Assembly: GCF_002086675.1 (NCBI RefSeq)
Contig: NZ_MVIF01000006.1
Location: forward strand, 41,509-105,508
DNA length: 64,000 nucleotides
From: Mycobacterium persicum
Lineage (GTDB): Bacteria > Actinomycetota > Actinomycetes > Mycobacteriales > Mycobacteriaceae
Direction: 5' to 3'
In this document: one piece after another, positions 9,174 to 18,359 of the stretch
Numbering within the stretch: the first letter of the stretch is position 1
Layout of the letters: the number at the start of each line of letters is the position of its first letter
Translations under genes and position numbers: made by a program
The notes under the pieces: generated by a model
Database searches by the model: none
What the model was told of the DNA's origin: nothing
Seen by the model: the letters and a program-made list of their open reading frames with translations, nothing else

Positions 9174-9393
9174 CAGTCAGCTCCTTCGGGGCGGCACGGT
9201 GAGCTCGTCTGCTACGGCAAGCCTGCCATGCCGCTGCGCCGGGCAGCTGGGCCGGCCGACAGCTGCGTGGGCGCGGCGGGACGCGACGTTCATCCGACCT
9301 CGGTGCCGGTGGTTCGCGGGCGCTTGCCGGGCGGAATTTCTGCTGCGTCTAGCATGTGCGGGAGTACGCGGCTGCGGCCAGACAGGAGATCTC

Positions 9394-9828
9394 ATGGTCG
9401 AGATTCACGTGCAGCGGACCATCGCAGCGCCGGTGGAAAAGGTGTTCGACTGGCTGGCCGACCCGCACGCGTTGACCGCCGCCCCGTTGGTGCTCCGGGC
9501 CGGTTACACCAAGGACTCGGCCCCGACGGGGCCGGGTGCGGTGCGTGACGTGGTGGCACTCGGCACCTGGTTTCGGGAGCAGATCACCGCCTTTGATCGG
9601 CCGCACAGCTACACCTACCTCATCCTGCGCTCGTTTCCGCCGTTCAATCACGAGGGCGGGACGTTGACGTTCACTCCCGCGGGCGACGGTACCCATGTCG
9701 ATTGGCTGACCACCTACACCCATCCGGCTCGGGCCGGCGGCAACCTGCTGGCCGCGGTCACCCGCCCGCTGTTGCGGTCGAACTTTCTGGCGATTCTGGC
9801 CGCCTGCGCGAAGACGCTCGAAAGCTAG
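9394..9828 (+). CDS. SRPBCC family protein
   Basis: A 144-residue START/Bet v1-fold (SRPBCC) protein. The N-terminal VQRTIAAPVEKVFDWLADP is the usual first strand and helix. The rest (TYLILRSFPPFNHEGGTLTF) continues the antiparallel sheet, with the long C-terminal helix at the end. The fold binds hydrophobic ligands; the ligand is unknown. The start ATG 9394 has GGAG seven bases upstream. It is followed after 57 bases by an SDR gene and then an acyl-CoA-dehydrogenase-like gene, so it may belong to a lipid or aromatic-compound pathway. Confidence 0.85.
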   Translation: MVEIHVQRTIAAPVEKVFDWLADPHALTAAPLVLRAGYTKDSAPTGPGAVRDVVALGTWFREQITAFDRPHSYTYLILRSFPPFNHEGGTLTFTPAGDGTHVDWLTTYTHPARAGGNLLAAVTRPLLRSNFLAILAACAKTLES

Positions 9829-9885
9829 CGGTGCCGAGGAACCGGCTCGCTGTCGCGGGCCACCGACGTCCGGAGAGGACCGGCC

Positions 9886-10677
9886 GTGGCCCACGGTGAA
9901 CGTGCCCGTGCGAGCACATTCGTCGTGACCGGTGCGGCCTCGGGCATCGGTTTGGCGACCGCGCGCCGGCTGCTGGACGAAGGGGGCTCGGTCGTCGGCG
10001 CCGATCTCGTTGCCCCCCAGGAGGACCTCGGCGGGCGATTCACCTTCGTTTCGGCCGACGTGACCGACGAGGCCGCCGTCGCCGCCGTCATGGACGCGGT
10101 GCCGGGCCGCCTGGACGGGGTCGTTCACTGCGCCGGGGTCGCCGGCGGCGGCCCGGTCCACCTGCTCTCGCGCACCGAGTGGGACCGGGTCATCGGAACC
10201 AACCTCACCGCGACCTTTCTGGTGGCCAAGGCCGCGCTGGCCAGGATGATCGAGCAACCCCGTGTCGACGGCGAGCGCGGCTCCATCGTCACCCTGGCCA
10301 GCATCGAAGGTCTGGAAGGGACCGCCGGCGGTAGCTCCTACAACGCCGCCAAGGGCGGTGTGGTGTTGTTGACCAAGAACATTGCGCTCGACTACGGGCC
10401 GAGCGGTATCCGCGCCAACGCCATCTGCCCGGGCTTCATCGCCACGCCGATGACCGACAGCGTCTTCGGTATGCCGGGTATGGAGGGCCCGCAGGCCTCG
10501 ATCGTCGCCGAGCATGCCCTGCGGCGGCTGGGCCGCCCGGAGGAGGTCGCGGCCATGGCCGCCTTTCTGGTGTCGCCGGAGGCATCCTTCGTCACCGGTC
10601 AGGCCATTGCCGTCGACGGCGGCTACACGGCCGGACGCGACCACGGCGTCGTCCGGCTCTTCGGCTTTCCCGAGTGA
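9886..10677 (+). CDS. SDR family oxidoreductase
   Basis: A 263-residue classical short-chain dehydrogenase/reductase. It has the cofactor motif TGAASGIG near residue 14, the D61-type acidic DVTD, HCAGV (NNAG equivalent), and the catalytic YNAAKGG with Y152 and K156. The C-terminal [15 protein letters not shown] is typical. The acid residue after the second strand (GADLV) favours NAD. The GTG start at 9886 follows GGAGAGG. It lies 20 bases before the flavoprotein gene, probably in one operon; the substrate is unknown. Confidence 0.9.
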   Translation: MAHGERARASTFVVTGAASGIGLATARRLLDEGGSVVGADLVAPQEDLGGRFTFVSADVTDEAAVAAVMDAVPGRLDGVVHCAGVAGGGPVHLLSRTEWDRVIGTNLTATFLVAKAALARMIEQPRVDGERGSIVTLASIEGLEGTAGGSSYNAAKGGVVLLTKNIALDYGPSGIRANAICPGFIATPMTDSVFGMPGMEGPQASIVAEHALRRLGRPEEVAAMAAFLVSPEASFVTGQAIAVDGGYTAGRDHGVVRLFGFPE

Positions 10678-10697
10678 GACGAGTGACAGGAACCCCC

Positions 10698-11882
10698 ATG
10701 ACGTCGACAGCTGAAGCGAGCGGGCGGGTCGTCGCATTGGCCCGCGGGATGCGGGATCTGGTGCGAGCCGAGGCCGCCGAATCCGAGCGCAAGCGCACGC
10801 TGACCGATCCGATCGTCGATGCGATGTGGGCTACCGGGCTGATGTCGGCGCTCAGTCCCGTCGCCGCCGGCGGGGTCGAGCCGCCGTTAGCCGACATGAT
10901 CGAGATGTGGATCGAAATGGCTTGGCAGGATGGGTCTTTCGGCTGGATCGGGATTGCGAACCTGCCGTCGCGGTTCGCCGCCGCGACCTATCTGCCCGAC
11001 GACGGCTTCGCCGAGGTGTTCAGCGCGCACGACAACCATGTCACGATGGGCGGCCAATTCTTCCCCAATGGGCAGGGGACCGTCGTCGACGGCGGCTACC
11101 GGTTGAGCGGGTCGTGGAGCTTCGGCTCGGGCATTGGCCATTCGCAGTACATCGCCGCCGGGTTTTTCCCGATGGACAACGGCGAGATGCGCTGGATCAG
11201 CGAAGGCATCCCCGACATGCAGGTGGCCGTGGTCCCACGCGACGACATCCAGTTCAACGACGGCTGGTATGTGCAGGGGCTCAAGGGAACCGGGTCTTAT
11301 GACTACAGCGCCCAGGATGTGTTCGTGCCGCACGGCCGGACGTTTCCGCTGTTCACCCGCGAGCCGTACCGGGGGAGCTCGCCGGCCACCCGCATGGGCC
11401 TGATGCCCGTCACCGCCGCCGGTCACGCGTCGTGGGCACTCGGGGTCGCCAAGAGCATGCTCGACGACGTCGTCGACCTCGCGGCCACCAAGTACCGGAT
11501 GAGCGACATGGCGCCATTGGCCAGCCGCCAAACCTTCCAGAAGGGGCTCGCACATCACGTCGCGGCGTGGCGGGCCGCCCGCCTGCTGGTACTCGACGCG
11601 GTCACCACCGCCGAAGCCGCCGTCGCCGCCGGTGACGACCTGACGCCGATGTTGCGGGCCGACTTGCGCGCGGCCGCGGTCTTCGCCACCGATACGGCAC
11701 GAAGCTGCGCGGAGTGGGCGCACCTGGTCGCCGGAACGAGCTCGATCCGCGAAGGCAGTCGTCTCGAGCGCGCGTTCCGTGACATGTACACCGGGACCCA
11801 GCACGCCTTCATCAGCGAGAAGGTGGCCATCGATTGCGCCCAGGTGTGGCTGGGCATCATCGAGGACCAGTTCGGCCTCTGA
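10698..11882 (+). CDS. Acyl-CoA dehydrogenase-fold flavoprotein (HsaA-like)
   Basis: A 394-residue protein of the acyl-CoA dehydrogenase superfamily, in the branch that includes flavin-dependent monooxygenases such as HsaA. Seen: the substrate/FAD region GGYRLSGSWSFGSGIGHS, LKGTGSYDYSAQDVFVP, and the C-terminal helical bundle. The acyl-CoA dehydrogenase catalytic Glu region is not recognisable, which fits the monooxygenase branch. The start ATG 10698 (AGGA upstream) is preferred to GTG 10674/10683, which overlap or abut the SDR stop. It is likely co-transcribed with the SDR. Confidence 0.83.
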   Translation: MTSTAEASGRVVALARGMRDLVRAEAAESERKRTLTDPIVDAMWATGLMSALSPVAAGGVEPPLADMIEMWIEMAWQDGSFGWIGIANLPSRFAAATYLPDDGFAEVFSAHDNHVTMGGQFFPNGQGTVVDGGYRLSGSWSFGSGIGHSQYIAAGFFPMDNGEMRWISEGIPDMQVAVVPRDDIQFNDGWYVQGLKGTGSYDYSAQDVFVPHGRTFPLFTREPYRGSSPATRMGLMPVTAAGHASWALGVAKSMLDDVVDLAATKYRMSDMAPLASRQTFQKGLAHHVAAWRAARLLVLDAVTTAEAAVAAGDDLTPMLRADLRAAAVFATDTARSCAEWAHLVAGTSSIREGSRLERAFRDMYTGTQHAFISEKVAIDCAQVWLGIIEDQFGL

Positions 11883-11996
11883 GTCCGCTTTGCGTCCACT
11901 TTGCCATGACGATCCGGCCCGCCCGGACGGCGATGAGCCGACCCGCGGTGCGGTAATTTGGCACAGATTGCCAACCCATCCGGAAAACGGTTCGCC

Positions 11997-12758
11997 ATGG
12001 ATGATCACGCTCTTGCCGCGCGGCTGGCCACCGAGGCCGGGCAGCTTCTGCTCCACATCCGGCAGGAATTTGCCGACGCCGCGGCGAGCGAGCGAAAGTC
12101 GGCGGGGGACAAGCGATCTCACCACTTTCTGATGCAAGCACTGGCCCTACAGCGTCCCGCCGATGCGGTGCTGTCCGAGGAGGGCGCCGACGACCCGGTG
12201 CGGTTGCGCTCGGCGCGGGTGTGGATCATCGACCCGCTCGACGGTACCCGCGAGTTCTCCGAACTCGGACGTGAGGACTGGGCGGTTCACGTCGCGCTGT
12301 GGCAGACCGATGAGCTCGTTGCCGGTGCCGTGGCGCTGCCGGCGCAGGGCATCACCCTGGCGACACCGCACGTTCAGCCGCCGCCCACCGCATCCGGACG
12401 ACCACGCATCGTGGTGTCGCGCACCCGAGCGCCCGCAATCGCGCTGGCCGTCCGCGACGCGTTACACGGCACGCTGGTCGAAATGGGCTCGGCCGGCGCC
12501 AAAGTCGCAGCGGTGGTGCAAGGGTCGGCCGATGTCTACGTGCACGCCGGAGGCCAGTACGAATGGGATTCCGCCGCGCCGGTGGCGGTCGCCCGGTCCG
12601 CCGGTTTGCATGCCTCCCGCATCGACGGATCGGCGTTGGCGTACAACCGGGCGGACCCGAAGCTTCCGGACCTGGTGGTGTGCCGCTCGGAACTGGCTGA
12701 GGCCGTACTGGCCGCCACCGGCGGCGCGGACCGGTGGCCCGGTAGCGGTGATATGTAA
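11997..12758 (+). CDS. CysQ-like inositol-phosphatase-family enzyme
   Basis: A 253-residue member of the lithium-sensitive Mg2+ phosphatase family. It shows VLSEEGADD, WIIDPLDGTREF and GGQYEWDSAAPVAVA, the three metal-binding elements, in the arrangement of mycobacterial CysQ (Rv2131c), a 3'-phosphoadenosine-5'-phosphate/inositol-phosphate phosphatase. It is clearly related but divergent, so it is perhaps a paralogue. A link to sulfate assimilation is inferred only from the family. The start ATG 11997 is used (weak GGAAAA upstream); TTG 11958 is an in-frame alternative. Confidence 0.85.
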   Translation: MDDHALAARLATEAGQLLLHIRQEFADAAASERKSAGDKRSHHFLMQALALQRPADAVLSEEGADDPVRLRSARVWIIDPLDGTREFSELGREDWAVHVALWQTDELVAGAVALPAQGITLATPHVQPPPTASGRPRIVVSRTRAPAIALAVRDALHGTLVEMGSAGAKVAAVVQGSADVYVHAGGQYEWDSAAPVAVARSAGLHASRIDGSALAYNRADPKLPDLVVCRSELAEAVLAATGGADRWPGSGDM

Positions 12759-12865
12759 AGCCGAATGGCCTAGCGTCGAGAAGTTCTCATCAGTCGCTTG
12801 CGGATCAAGCGGTGGCGCGCAGCCCGGGCCCTGGTTCCGTTGTGGACCAACGGCATCGGCTCGCG

Positions 12866-13738
12866 TCAGGGCTTCTTGTCCGCGGCGAAGAGTTTCACCA
12901 TGAGACCGGATGCCACGCTGCCGATCACGATCAGCGCCATACCCACCGCGAAATCCACCGAGTCGGTGACCAGGCCCGCGATCCCGGTGACCACGACGAA
13001 CGTGGGCAGCCACTCGACGAGCCCGATGGTCGACGGCAGCCGGGCCGGTTCTCCGTTGGCCAGGTCGAATTTGGCCGAGGCGTAATCCGGGTAGAACTTG
13101 GTGACCGCCGCCGCAAAGAAGATGGCCGCCAGCTGCAGGATCCATCCCGTCCAGAAGTTGCTGGGGTCGTGGAAGACATAGTCGCCGACAAAGCCGACCG
13201 CCGCGGCGAACATGAACGCGCCTGCCCACACGGCGGTGATCACGGCATTGATCCGCTCGAACAGCGGGCTGTCCCAATACTCTTGTGGCGTCGTGTCTTT
13301 GGCGTAGGCCATGGTGAACGGTTTGCGGATCAGCAGCGTCAGCCAGGCGAAACCGGCCAGGGAAATGTTGGTCAGCTCGCCGGACCACAGTTCCAGCCAA
13401 CGGATCACGTTGTCGGTCGCGACCAATCCGACGACGGCCAGCGCCGCGAAGAACAGCGCACCGAAGACCTCCAGCGTGTGAACCTTGATGCCCCGGATGA
13501 CACCGGCAACCATGACGAGCAACGAGAACCCCAGGGCGGCGACCACCGCTTCCTCGAAGCGGCCCGGTCCGGACAGGATTGACAACAGCGCCCACGGTGC
13601 GATTCCGGCGAAGGGCGACTTCAGAAACGAGTCGATCACGCCTGCCCGGCGGTGTGCCTCCGGCCGGCCCTTCGACGGCTGAGCGTCGTTGTCGTTATCG
13701 GAAGGGGCCGGCAGGTGAGGGCGGGGGGTGTGACTCAT
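12866..13738 (-). CDS. Polytopic membrane protein under PadR control
   Basis: A 290-residue membrane protein with a soluble N-terminus of about 45 residues and seven or so hydrophobic segments (for example FSLLVMVAGVIRGI, ALFFAALAVVGLVA, AVWAGAFMFAAAVGFVGDYVF, and the last GMALIVIGSVASGLMVKLF). No family motif is recognised. It is divergent from a PadR repressor gene, and the 95-bp gap contains strong palindromes. Genes beside PadR regulators are often their targets (efflux or stress functions), so transport or stress defence is possible but unproven. Confidence 0.85.
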   Translation of the reverse strand: MSHTPRPHLPAPSDNDNDAQPSKGRPEAHRRAGVIDSFLKSPFAGIAPWALLSILSGPGRFEEAVVAALGFSLLVMVAGVIRGIKVHTLEVFGALFFAALAVVGLVATDNVIRWLELWSGELTNISLAGFAWLTLLIRKPFTMAYAKDTTPQEYWDSPLFERINAVITAVWAGAFMFAAAVGFVGDYVFHDPSNFWTGWILQLAAIFFAAAVTKFYPDYASAKFDLANGEPARLPSTIGLVEWLPTFVVVTGIAGLVTDSVDFAVGMALIVIGSVASGLMVKLFAADKKP

Positions 13739-13771
13739 CTGGAACTCCTCGCGTTATCGACCATCCAATTA

Positions 13772-13809
13772 TGACATGTGAATAGTGGCATCTCACTAGT
13801 GACATGTCA
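13772..13809. promoter_or_regulatory. Palindrome cluster, likely PadR operator
   Basis: Between the divergent membrane-protein and PadR genes are TGACATGTG at 13772, the perfect palindrome TCACTAGTGA at 13793-13802 and the perfect palindrome TGACATGTCA at 13800-13809. The ATGT/ACAT halves fit PadR-type operators. Their position suggests that the regulator represses itself and the membrane gene. Confidence 0.6.
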
Positions 13810-13833
13810 ATGATGGATAGTTAAGATGGTCTG

Positions 13834-14364
13834 GTGAGCTTGCGACATGCCGCGTTGGGGTTGCTTTCCCAGGAGCCAGGTAGTGGCTATGACCTGCTGA
13901 AACGGTTCAAGTTGTCGATGGACAACGTCTGGCCGGCTACCCAGAGTCAGCTCTACGGCGAGCTCAACAAGCTCGCTGCCGCCGGGCTGATAAGGGTGTC
14001 CGACACGGGGCCGCGGGGGCGCAAAGAGTACGTGATCACCGATGCGGGCCGGGCGGAGCTCAATCGCTGGATCACTTCTCCGCAGGAGGATCCGCCCATT
14101 CGCAACGCTGCGTTGTTGCGGGTGTTTCTACTCGGCCAGCTGCCTCCCGACCAGGCGCGTAAGTATGTGGAATCACTGTTGTCGCTGGCCGAGCAGGAGC
14201 ATGCGCACTACCAGCAGATCCGCGAAGCCTACGACTGGTCCGACGATGACGACAGCTTCTTTGCCCGCGCGGTTCTCGAGCAGGGATTACGGTGGACTCG
14301 CCACGAGATCGACTGGGCCACTTGGGTCATCGAGGGCCTGGATCGGCGCGGCGCCCGCGGTTAG
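13834..14364 (+). CDS. PadR family transcriptional regulator
   Basis: A 176-residue repressor of the PadR/Vir type. The winged-helix domain is at 1-90: LRHAALGLLSQEPGSGYDLL, WPATQSQLYGELNKLAAAGL, and the wing GRKEYVITDAGRAEL. A C-terminal helical dimerisation domain follows (about 95-175, VirR/C-terminal PadR type). The GTG start at 13834 comes directly after the palindrome cluster. It is divergent from the membrane-protein gene, the probable target. The inducer is unknown. Confidence 0.92.
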   Translation: MSLRHAALGLLSQEPGSGYDLLKRFKLSMDNVWPATQSQLYGELNKLAAAGLIRVSDTGPRGRKEYVITDAGRAELNRWITSPQEDPPIRNAALLRVFLLGQLPPDQARKYVESLLSLAEQEHAHYQQIREAYDWSDDDDSFFARAVLEQGLRWTRHEIDWATWVIEGLDRRGARG

Positions 14365-14653
14365 GACTAACCGGATTTCTCATGCACCTGCTGCACCGCG
14401 GGCGTGCTCGACACACCTCGCCCGCGCCGCCCGTCTACTGAAATATCTGCGTAGAGCCTGCACTGCACGGCAAAACCGTTGTGCGCCGTGGGATGTTGCG
14501 CATAAGGTAGCCGCAGCCCAAGCGCGGCCTTGTCGCACCGTTAGCCGCGCGACGGGAAGCGCTGCTGTTCGCTCTGAGCGAAGCGTGAAATCGATTGTTC
14601 GGCAGTCGTTTTTTGCCCGAGTCTTGTCGGTGCCCGCCGATAGGTTAGGTGCT

Positions 14654-16009
14654 ATGGATTGGCAGGCGGTCACGGCGGCCTTCGACAGGTTGGATGCGGC
14701 GCTGGATGTGGTGGCGGGCCTGAACTTTGACGCGTTGAGCGCCGCGCAATGGTTGACGCTGCTGCAGCGCTGCGAACAGGTGCGCCGACGCATCCCGGTG
14801 CCCCAGCATCAGCCGATCAACCATTTGGCCCGCCAAGCCAGCGCCGCAGAGTTAGGCGGCAAACTCTCGCATGCGATCGCCGAGTGGACGTTGATCAGCC
14901 GTGCCGAGGCCACCCGGCGCATTAATGTGGCTGCCGATCTCGGGCCGCGGCGCGGGTTGTCCGGTCGGCCGATCGCCCCGGCGCTGGCCGCCACCGCCAC
15001 CGCCCAACGCGACGCCAAACTCGGCGCCGAGCACATCACGGTGATCCGCCGGTTTTGCCGGCAGCTTCCCGGCTGGGTCGACCACGCCACCCGCGAGCGC
15101 GCCGAAGCCCAGCTGGCCCGCCAAGCCAGCCAGTTTCGCCCCGAACAGCTCGCCGAGCTGGCCGCCACCCTCGCCGATTGCCTCAACCCCGATGGCACCT
15201 ACCGCGATGAGGATCGGGCGCGCCGACGCGGACTGATGTTGGGCAGCCAGCAAGCCGATGGCATGTCGGCGCTGCGCGGGCTGATCACCCCCGAACTGCG
15301 CGCCACCCTGGAAGCGGTGCTGGCCAAACTGGCCGCCCCGGGCATGTGCAACCCCGACGACGAGCAGCCGGCGGTCGATGGCGCGCCCTCGGAAGAGGCG
15401 ATTCAGCATGACACTCGCTCGGCCGCCCAACGCCACCACGACGGGCTCACCGCCGGGCTGCGCGCCCTGCTGGCCTCCGGAGACCTGGGCCAACACAACG
15501 GGGCTGCCGGCCAGCATCATCGTGTCCACCACGCTCAAGGATTTGGCGGCGGCCGCCGGCAATGCGCTGACCGGCGGCGGCACCATCCTGCCGATGTCGG
15601 ATGTGGTCCGTCTGGCCCGCCACGCCCACCATTACCTCGCCATCTTCGATCAAGGCAAAGCCGTGGCGCTCTATCACCGCAAGCGGCTGGCCTCACCCGG
15701 ACGCGAATCGTCTTGTACGCCAAGGAGCGTGGCTGCTCAGCCCCGGGCTGCGACGTCAAAGGCTACTACGGTGAAGTCCACCACGTGATTCCGTTCGCCG
15801 AGTCAACCACCACCGACATCAACCAACTCACTTTCGCCTGCGGACCCCACCACAAACTGCTCGACAACGGCTGGACCACCCGCAAAAACACCCACGGCGA
15901 CACCGAATGGCTCCCGCCACCCCACCTGGACCGCGGCCAACCCCGCACCACCATGCATCATCCCGAGAAACTGCTCCGCGATGGAGGCGACGACGACGAA
16001 ACGGAGTAG
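14654..16009 (+). pseudogene. 13E12-type DUF222/HNH endonuclease gene, two frameshifts
   Basis: An N-terminal DUF222 domain (MDWQAVTAAFDRL onward) and a C-terminal HNH motif ([19 protein letters not shown], then CGPHHKLL) in one frame, but the stretch between about 15497 and 15705 codes in another frame ([34 protein letters not shown]). The first shift sits at a run of four G near 15500, where three would keep the frame. The second is in GGACGCGAA near 15700. The family is the mycobacterial 13E12 repeat family. Either two compensating errors or true decay: with both shifts the product has a scrambled middle. Confidence 0.8.
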
Positions 16010-16015
16010 CTCCGT
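16001..16015. terminator. Hairpin between convergent genes
   Basis: ACGGAG-TAG-CTCCGT forms a six-base-pair stem whose loop is the stop codon of the HNH gene. It lies 15 bases from the convergent PatB-like stop. There is no U-tract, as usual for mycobacterial terminators. Confidence 0.45.
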
Positions 16016-16029
16016 CAACCCAGAGCTGA

Positions 16030-17226
16030 CTAATGTATGTCGGCCAGCGCCCGGCCCATTCGCGATACGGCTTGGGTCAGGATGGCTTGGCTGGTCGCGA
16101 AATTGATGCGCACGTGCCCGTCCCCGCCCGTTCCGAAGACGTGGCCGGAACTCAGCGCCACCCGGGCGTGGTCCAGGAACCAGCTGGCCGGACCCGACAG
16201 GTCCGACACCACGGCAAGGCCGTCGGCGGCCCGTTCGGCGAAACCGAGTGCGTGACAGTCCAGCCAGGCCAGGTAAGTGCCTTGCGGCCAAAGGTATTTC
16301 ACCCCGGGAAGGTGTTGCTCGACCAGATCACCCAATAACGTTCGGTTGGTATCCAGGCCCTGCAGCACGGCGTCGAGCCAATCGCCGCCGCTGCGAAATG
16401 CTTCGGTATGCGAGATGACACCGAGGTGGCTTGGTCCGTGACTGACTTCCTCGGGCATGCGGCGAAGATCGGTTGCTGCTTCGGCACCGGCGATGGCCAC
16501 AGCGGCTTTGATCCCGCAGAGATTCCATGCTTTCGAGGCGGACATCAGGCTGAATGCGTTCTCGGCACCAGGCACGCTCAGGTACGGCGTGAATCGCGCC
16601 CCGCTCATGACGAGCGGAGCATGGATCTCGTCGGACACCACCCGGACGCCGAACCGGCGTGCGAGTCGGGCGATCTCGCTTAGTTCGTCGACGGTGTGCA
16701 CGGCGCCGGTCGGGTTGTGGGGATTGCACAACAGGTAGGCGACGCTCCCGCCGGAGCCACCGGCGCGCGCGAAGGCCCGCTGCAACGTGTCCACATCGAT
16801 CCGGCCGTCAACACCCAGCGGCGCTTCGATCACCCGCCGGCCGTCGTGAGACACGAACGCGTAGAACGGTGCGTAGACCGGCGAATTGACGATGACCGTG
16901 TCACCGCGCTCGGTGACCAGCCGTAGTAGCTCCACAACTCCGAGCATGACGTCGGGCACGATCGCGGTGCGGCCGACCTCCAGATCGTGCCAATCCCACC
17001 GTTGCGAGGCGAACTCGGCCACCGCTTCGGCATAGGCGGTGCCGTGGGGATATCCGGTGTCGCCGCGGTCGACGGCGCTGTGGATGGCGGCGGCCACCGT
17101 CGGCGCAAGATTGACATCCATCTCCGCGACCCACAGCGGCAGGACATCGGCCGGGTAAGCACGCCATTTCATGCTGGTGCGGCGCTGCAATTGCTCGAGC
17201 GATAGCTCCTCGAGTGGATTCGTCAC
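16030..17226 (-). CDS. PLP-dependent C-S lyase/aminotransferase, PatB/MalY type (Rv2294-like)
   Basis: A 398-residue fold-type I PLP enzyme, nearly collinear with M. tuberculosis Rv2294. The PLP lysine is K232 in SASKAWN, with SDEIHAPL (Asp/Tyr region), NPHNPTG, and the C-terminal [10 protein letters not shown] containing the carboxylate-binding Arg. PatB/MalY proteins cleave cystathionine or other C-S bonds (beta-lyase). A role in sulfur amino acid turnover is inferred. ATG 17226 starts the ORF. Its 3' end converges on the HNH pseudogene. Confidence 0.92.
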   Translation of the reverse strand: MTNPLEELSLEQLQRRTSMKWRAYPADVLPLWVAEMDVNLAPTVAAAIHSAVDRGDTGYPHGTAYAEAVAEFASQRWDWHDLEVGRTAIVPDVMLGVVELLRLVTERGDTVIVNSPVYAPFYAFVSHDGRRVIEAPLGVDGRIDVDTLQRAFARAGGSGGSVAYLLCNPHNPTGAVHTVDELSEIARLARRFGVRVVSDEIHAPLVMSGARFTPYLSVPGAENAFSLMSASKAWNLCGIKAAVAIAGAEAATDLRRMPEEVSHGPSHLGVISHTEAFRSGGDWLDAVLQGLDTNRTLLGDLVEQHLPGVKYLWPQGTYLAWLDCHALGFAERAADGLAVVSDLSGPASWFLDHARVALSSGHVFGTGGDGHVRINFATSQAILTQAVSRMGRALADIH

Positions 17227-17350
17227 TGTTGCAGATTACGGCCCTCGGATGCCGAGTCACCGAGCGGCAAAGGCGTGCGTGGGGATGGTCGACGGCAGAT
17301 CCACCGAACTGACGAAATCGCCGCAGTGTGGGTCGATGGCGTCTGCGACG

Positions 17351-18337
17351 CTAGTCGCTCTGGTCGACCAGAACCGCGCCTTCGGGCCGGTTCCCCAGCG
17401 TCTGCAGCCCGATGTCCTCCCCGCCGGCGGTGAGGCGCACGATCTCGGCCAATTCCGCGGGCGCGTCACATTGCAGATAGTGGTCGGCGCCGGGCATCAC
17501 CCAGTAGCGGCTGCGCCCCGGCTGGTTTTTCAGATACGCCTGCCAGACATGGTTGGCGACGCGCAGCGGCGCCACGCTGTCATGCAGCCCCCAGACCAGC
17601 GCGGTGTTCAGAGACATGGTGGAAAGCCCTTCGAGCCAACGGGTTTCGTCGGCAGCCCGCTCATGCAGATACTGAATGGTGTCGGGCAGCACCGAGATCC
17701 CGTCGTTGTGGGCAAAACACTTCGCCAGCGCGGCGATCTCCGGGTCGTCCAGCGTCCGCCGCGGGATGAAGGTGCTGGCTCCCAGCCCGGCCGCCAGCAG
17801 CTCGGGCGTCGTCGCCGCGGCGGTGGCCCGCCCGGTCGCGGCGTCGAGCAGCGCCGTCTGGAACGCGGTGAGGTTGGACAGCGGCAGGTAGATGTTGGCG
17901 TTGGTGATGATCACGTTCAGCGGCAGTGCCGGTGGGTCCTCGGCGGCCAGCATGCCCAGCGCGATCATGCCCACGCTGCTGCCGCGGTCGTGGGTGAGCA
18001 TCCGGAACTCGGTCAGCTGCCACACCCGCCTGATGGCGTGAACGAGCAGCCGGGCGTCGTCGTACAACGAATACACGTAGGGCGCCGACGGCTTGTCGGA
18101 CAGCCCGTAGCCCGGGAAGTCGAGCACGAATATGTCGAACTCCGAGCCCAGCGCACCCGCCAACCCGAAGTAGTCGATGCTGGACGTGGGGAAGCCATGA
18201 ACCAGCACCAGCGCCGGCGCCCCGGGTGTGCCGCAGCGGCGGCTGAACACCGACACTTCGGCGCCGTCGTTGGCGGCGGTGGTCGATCGCCAACGCAATT
18301 GTGTTCCGCCGCTGTGCCATTCGGTGAAGATGTCCAC
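17351..18337 (-). CDS. Alpha/beta hydrolase, epoxide-hydrolase/dehalogenase-like
   Basis: A 328-residue alpha/beta hydrolase. It has the oxyanion HGFP loop at about 47-50 and an Asp nucleophile, D117 in THDRGSSVG, as in epoxide hydrolases and dehalogenases rather than Ser esterases. The candidate base His is in GADHYL near the C-terminus. The GTG start at 18337 is chosen because GAAAGGA lies nine bases upstream; earlier in-frame codons would overlap the lipoprotein gene. It is just downstream of an M23-like lipoprotein gene on the same strand. The substrate is unknown. Confidence 0.85.
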   Translation of the reverse strand: MDIFTEWHSGGTQLRWRSTTAANDGAEVSVFSRRCGTPGAPALVLVHGFPTSSIDYFGLAGALGSEFDIFVLDFPGYGLSDKPSAPYVYSLYDDARLLVHAIRRVWQLTEFRMLTHDRGSSVGMIALGMLAAEDPPALPLNVIITNANIYLPLSNLTAFQTALLDAATGRATAAATTPELLAAGLGASTFIPRRTLDDPEIAALAKCFAHNDGISVLPDTIQYLHERAADETRWLEGLSTMSLNTALVWGLHDSVAPLRVANHVWQAYLKNQPGRSRYWVMPGADHYLQCDAPAELAEIVRLTAGGEDIGLQTLGNRPEGAVLVDQSD

Positions 18338-18359
18338 GGGCGGGGTCCTTTCGCCGGTC

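Noticed and set aside
9349..10737. 462-codon minus-strand ORF
   Set aside because: Antisense to the SRPBCC and SDR genes, whose motifs are intact; composition (Gly/Arg/His) is typical of a shadow frame.
10887..12137. 416-codon minus-strand ORF
   Set aside because: Lies opposite the flavoprotein gene and has no recognisable domain.
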